From Deltaproteobacteria bacterium (lineage in GTDB: Bacteria; Desulfobacterota_B; Binatia; UBA9968): DNA of 7,444 nt. Positions 6,480 to 7,444 of the stretch are shown here, piece after piece (the stretch's first letter is position 1; each line of letters starts with the position of its first letter). The stretch is from NCBI GenBank assembly GCA_016193385.1, contig JACPSF010000147.1, positions 1 through 7,444 on the forward strand, in the 5' to 3' direction. A program made the position numbers and the translations under genes. The notes beneath the pieces were generated by a model. That model had not been told where the DNA came from. It saw only the letters and a program-made list of their open reading frames with translations, and did not search any database.

Positions 6480-7181
6480 TCATTCGCCGCGCTGCAACTC
6501 CTCCAGCGCCTTTCTCGCCGCCTCCTGTTCGGACTGCTTCTTGCTTCGGCCCTCTCCCCGACCCATGACCTTGCCCCCAATGACAATCTCCGCCACAAAG
6601 CGCTTTTCGTGATCCGGTCCTATCTCCGCTACGATGCGATATTCAGGCGGGGAATGAAAAAGCATTTGGCAGATCTCCTGCAGCCGCGTCTTATAGTCCT
6701 GCTGCCCGAGGGTTCTCTCTTGAATATGCGACTCAAAGAAGCGCTCCACCACGCGGCGCGCCGCTTCATAGCCGCCGTCCCAGTAAATACCCCCCAGGAG
6801 GGCTTCAAACGCTCCGGAGAGAATGGACTCTTTTCTTCTCCCGCCGCTGCGCTCCTCGCCCTTTCCCAAGCGCAACAGCTCCCCCAGATTCAGATGGGCT
6901 CCCTTCTCGGCCAGCACTGCGGCATTAACCAGGGAGGCGCGCATCTTCGAGAGATCTCCCTCGCTCTTTGCGGGGAAGCGCCGCATGAGGAGATCGCTGA
7001 CGGCAAGGTCCAGAACGGCATCGCCGAGGAATTCAAAGGTCTCGTTGTGGCTGGACTGCTTTCCCCGAGCGTAAGAAACGTGCGTCAGGCAGCGCACAAG
7101 AAGGGCCGAATCGGAGAAGAAGTAACCGACTTCTCTCTGCAACAGATCTAACTGCGGCTCTTTTTCCACCGCTCCCTGCAC
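6480..7181 (-). CDS. rnc: Ribonuclease III
   Basis: A 233-residue double-strand-specific endoribonuclease, close to the family length (E. coli 226). It would process rRNA precursors and structured mRNAs in the cytoplasm as a dimer. The RNase III domain spans about 10-155 and contains the signature NETFEFLGDAVLD at 46-58. E47, E50, D54 and E126 correspond to E. coli E38, E41, D45 and E117. A dsRNA-binding domain follows at about 162-231, with the helix-2 motif GRSKKQSEQEAARKAL. The residue aligned with the E. coli metal-site D114 is Gly123 (ILSGAFEALLGG instead of the usual ILAD.FEAL), which is unusual. The start is a GTG at 7179-7181 without a clear Shine-Dalgarno. A second GTG at 7167-7169 has a purine run only two bases away, so the exact start is uncertain. 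It lies downstream of the mtaB-like gene on the same strand and converges on HK3; the out-of-frame HK3 reading overlaps its last 133 bases. Confidence 0.95.
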   Translation of the reverse strand: MQGAVEKEPQLDLLQREVGYFFSDSALLVRCLTHVSYARGKQSSHNETFEFLGDAVLDLAVSDLLMRRFPAKSEGDLSKMRASLVNAAVLAEKGAHLNLGELLRLGKGEERSGGRRKESILSGAFEALLGGIYWDGGYEAARRVVERFFESHIQERTLGQQDYKTRLQEICQMLFHSPPEYRIVAEIGPDHEKRFVAEIVIGGKVMGRGEGRSKKQSEQEAARKALEELQRGE

Positions 7182-7189
7182 CTATCTTC

Positions 7190-7293
7190 GATTTTAGATT
7201 TCCGATTTTCGACTTCGTCGTGAGCTCAATCAAACGATTTAATCCCAAATCCGCAACTCGCAATCCGAAATCCCCAATCCAAAATCTAAAATC
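7190..7293. repeat. AT-rich GATTT-type repeat with inverted ends in the mtaB-rnc spacer
   Basis: The spacer carries a loose iteration of GATTT/AAATC units. Its ends form a perfect 12-bp inverted repeat: GATTTTAGATTT at 7190-7201 and AAATCTAAAATC at 7282-7293. It sits between the mtaB-like stop and the rnc start codon, only eight bases from the latter. Similar low-complexity elements occur in spacers of many environmental bacteria and are sometimes mis-called as short genes. Whether it acts on rnc expression is unknown. Confidence 0.6.
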
Positions 7294-7306
7294 TTCTATC
7301 AACCCT

Positions 7307-7444
7307 TTACCCTGATACGATACTTCCCTGCAACCAGTCTCCCTTCATCCCCTCAATCAGGACCTCGACCTCACGGTTGACCCTCGCTTCTCCCGTATCG
7401 ACCAAAACCGGAAGGTAGTTGCGGCTGTGCCCTTTGCGGGCTCC
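7307..7444 (-). CDS. mtaB: MtaB-like tRNA t6A37 methylthiotransferase, C-terminal end (5' part outside window)
   Basis: The last 45 codons of a gene entering from the right edge, with TAA at 7307-7309. The peptide starts GARKGHSRNYLPVLVD and ends LQGSIVSG. The (S/T)RNYLPV segment followed by a V.V.I strand and a final L.G.IV strand is the pattern of the C-terminal TRAM-like RNA-binding domain of MiaB/MtaB/RimO-type radical SAM methylthiotransferases. The NYLPV form points to MtaB, which adds a methylthio group to N6-threonylcarbamoyladenosine-37 of tRNA. The radical SAM and iron-sulphur motifs lie outside the window, so MiaB or RimO cannot be fully excluded. The gene is followed by rnc after 125 bp on the same strand, possibly as one transcript. 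Confidence 0.7.
   Translation of the reverse strand, partial: GARKGHSRNYLPVLVDTGEARVNREVEVLIEGMKGDWLQGSIVSG

Noticed and set aside
6609..7151. Plus-strand open frame of 180 codons opposite rnc
   Set aside because: It lies entirely antisense to a well-supported RNase III gene and has no family resemblance.
7033..7302. Minus-strand open frame beginning MIEDFRFWIGDFGL
   Set aside because: Its first part is the AT-rich repeat read as protein, and the rest is rnc in the wrong frame.

Overview
The window comes from a bacterium. It reads like a Gram-negative environmental lineage: GC is moderately high, sensor kinases with periplasmic domains dominate, a candidate sigma-54 promoter is present, and the spacers hold G/C-rich and AT-rich dispersed repeats. 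The style of the Cache/GAF histidine kinases recalls uncultured deep-branching groups such as Methylomirabilota, Nitrospirota or the former Deltaproteobacteria. That placement is an impression, not a demonstrated assignment.

Layout. Bases 1-572 (+) are the 3' end of a histidine kinase (HK1) whose sensor and phospho-acceptor histidine lie upstream of the window. Bases 591-712 hold a decayed, frameshifted N-terminal piece of a response-regulator receiver domain, probably HK1's former partner. The rest of the 573-1093 spacer carries an imperfect G/C-rich inverted-repeat element (773-860), a sequence matching the IHF consensus (880-892), and a full match to the sigma-54 -24/-12 consensus (921-936). 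These point at the next gene, HK2 (1094-3985, +), an apparently complete membrane kinase with dCache, HAMP, GAF, GAF, HisKA and HATPase_c domains. Twenty bases later HK3 begins (4006-6443, +), with a short periplasmic sensor, two GAF domains and HisKA. Its ATP-binding domain has lost a net 160 bp and is frameshifted, so the readable frame runs out of register to 6612 and overlaps the opposing gene. On the minus strand lie rnc (RNase III, 6480-7181) and the last 45 codons of an mtaB-like tRNA methylthiotransferase (7307-7444). Between those two is an AT-rich GATTT-type repeat.

How the parts relate. HK1, HK2 and HK3 are paralogues standing in tandem. Their kinase cores, and the first GAF domain of HK2 and HK3, are clearly related, while the periplasmic inputs and second GAF domains differ. 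HK1 and HK3 share a tract of about 227 bp with only about nine mismatches, and it ends at the HK3 deletion scar. This suggests recent duplication or gene conversion in an unstable array. No intact response regulator is visible, so the outputs must lie elsewhere. The minus-strand genes are RNA-metabolism housekeeping genes converging on the kinase array.

The most notable points are the gutted ATP-binding domain of HK3 with its intact phospho-acceptor histidine, the sigma-54/IHF arrangement before HK2, and a glycine in RNase III at a position where the family normally has a metal-site aspartate. I see no defence system, CRISPR array, transposase, tRNA or rRNA here.
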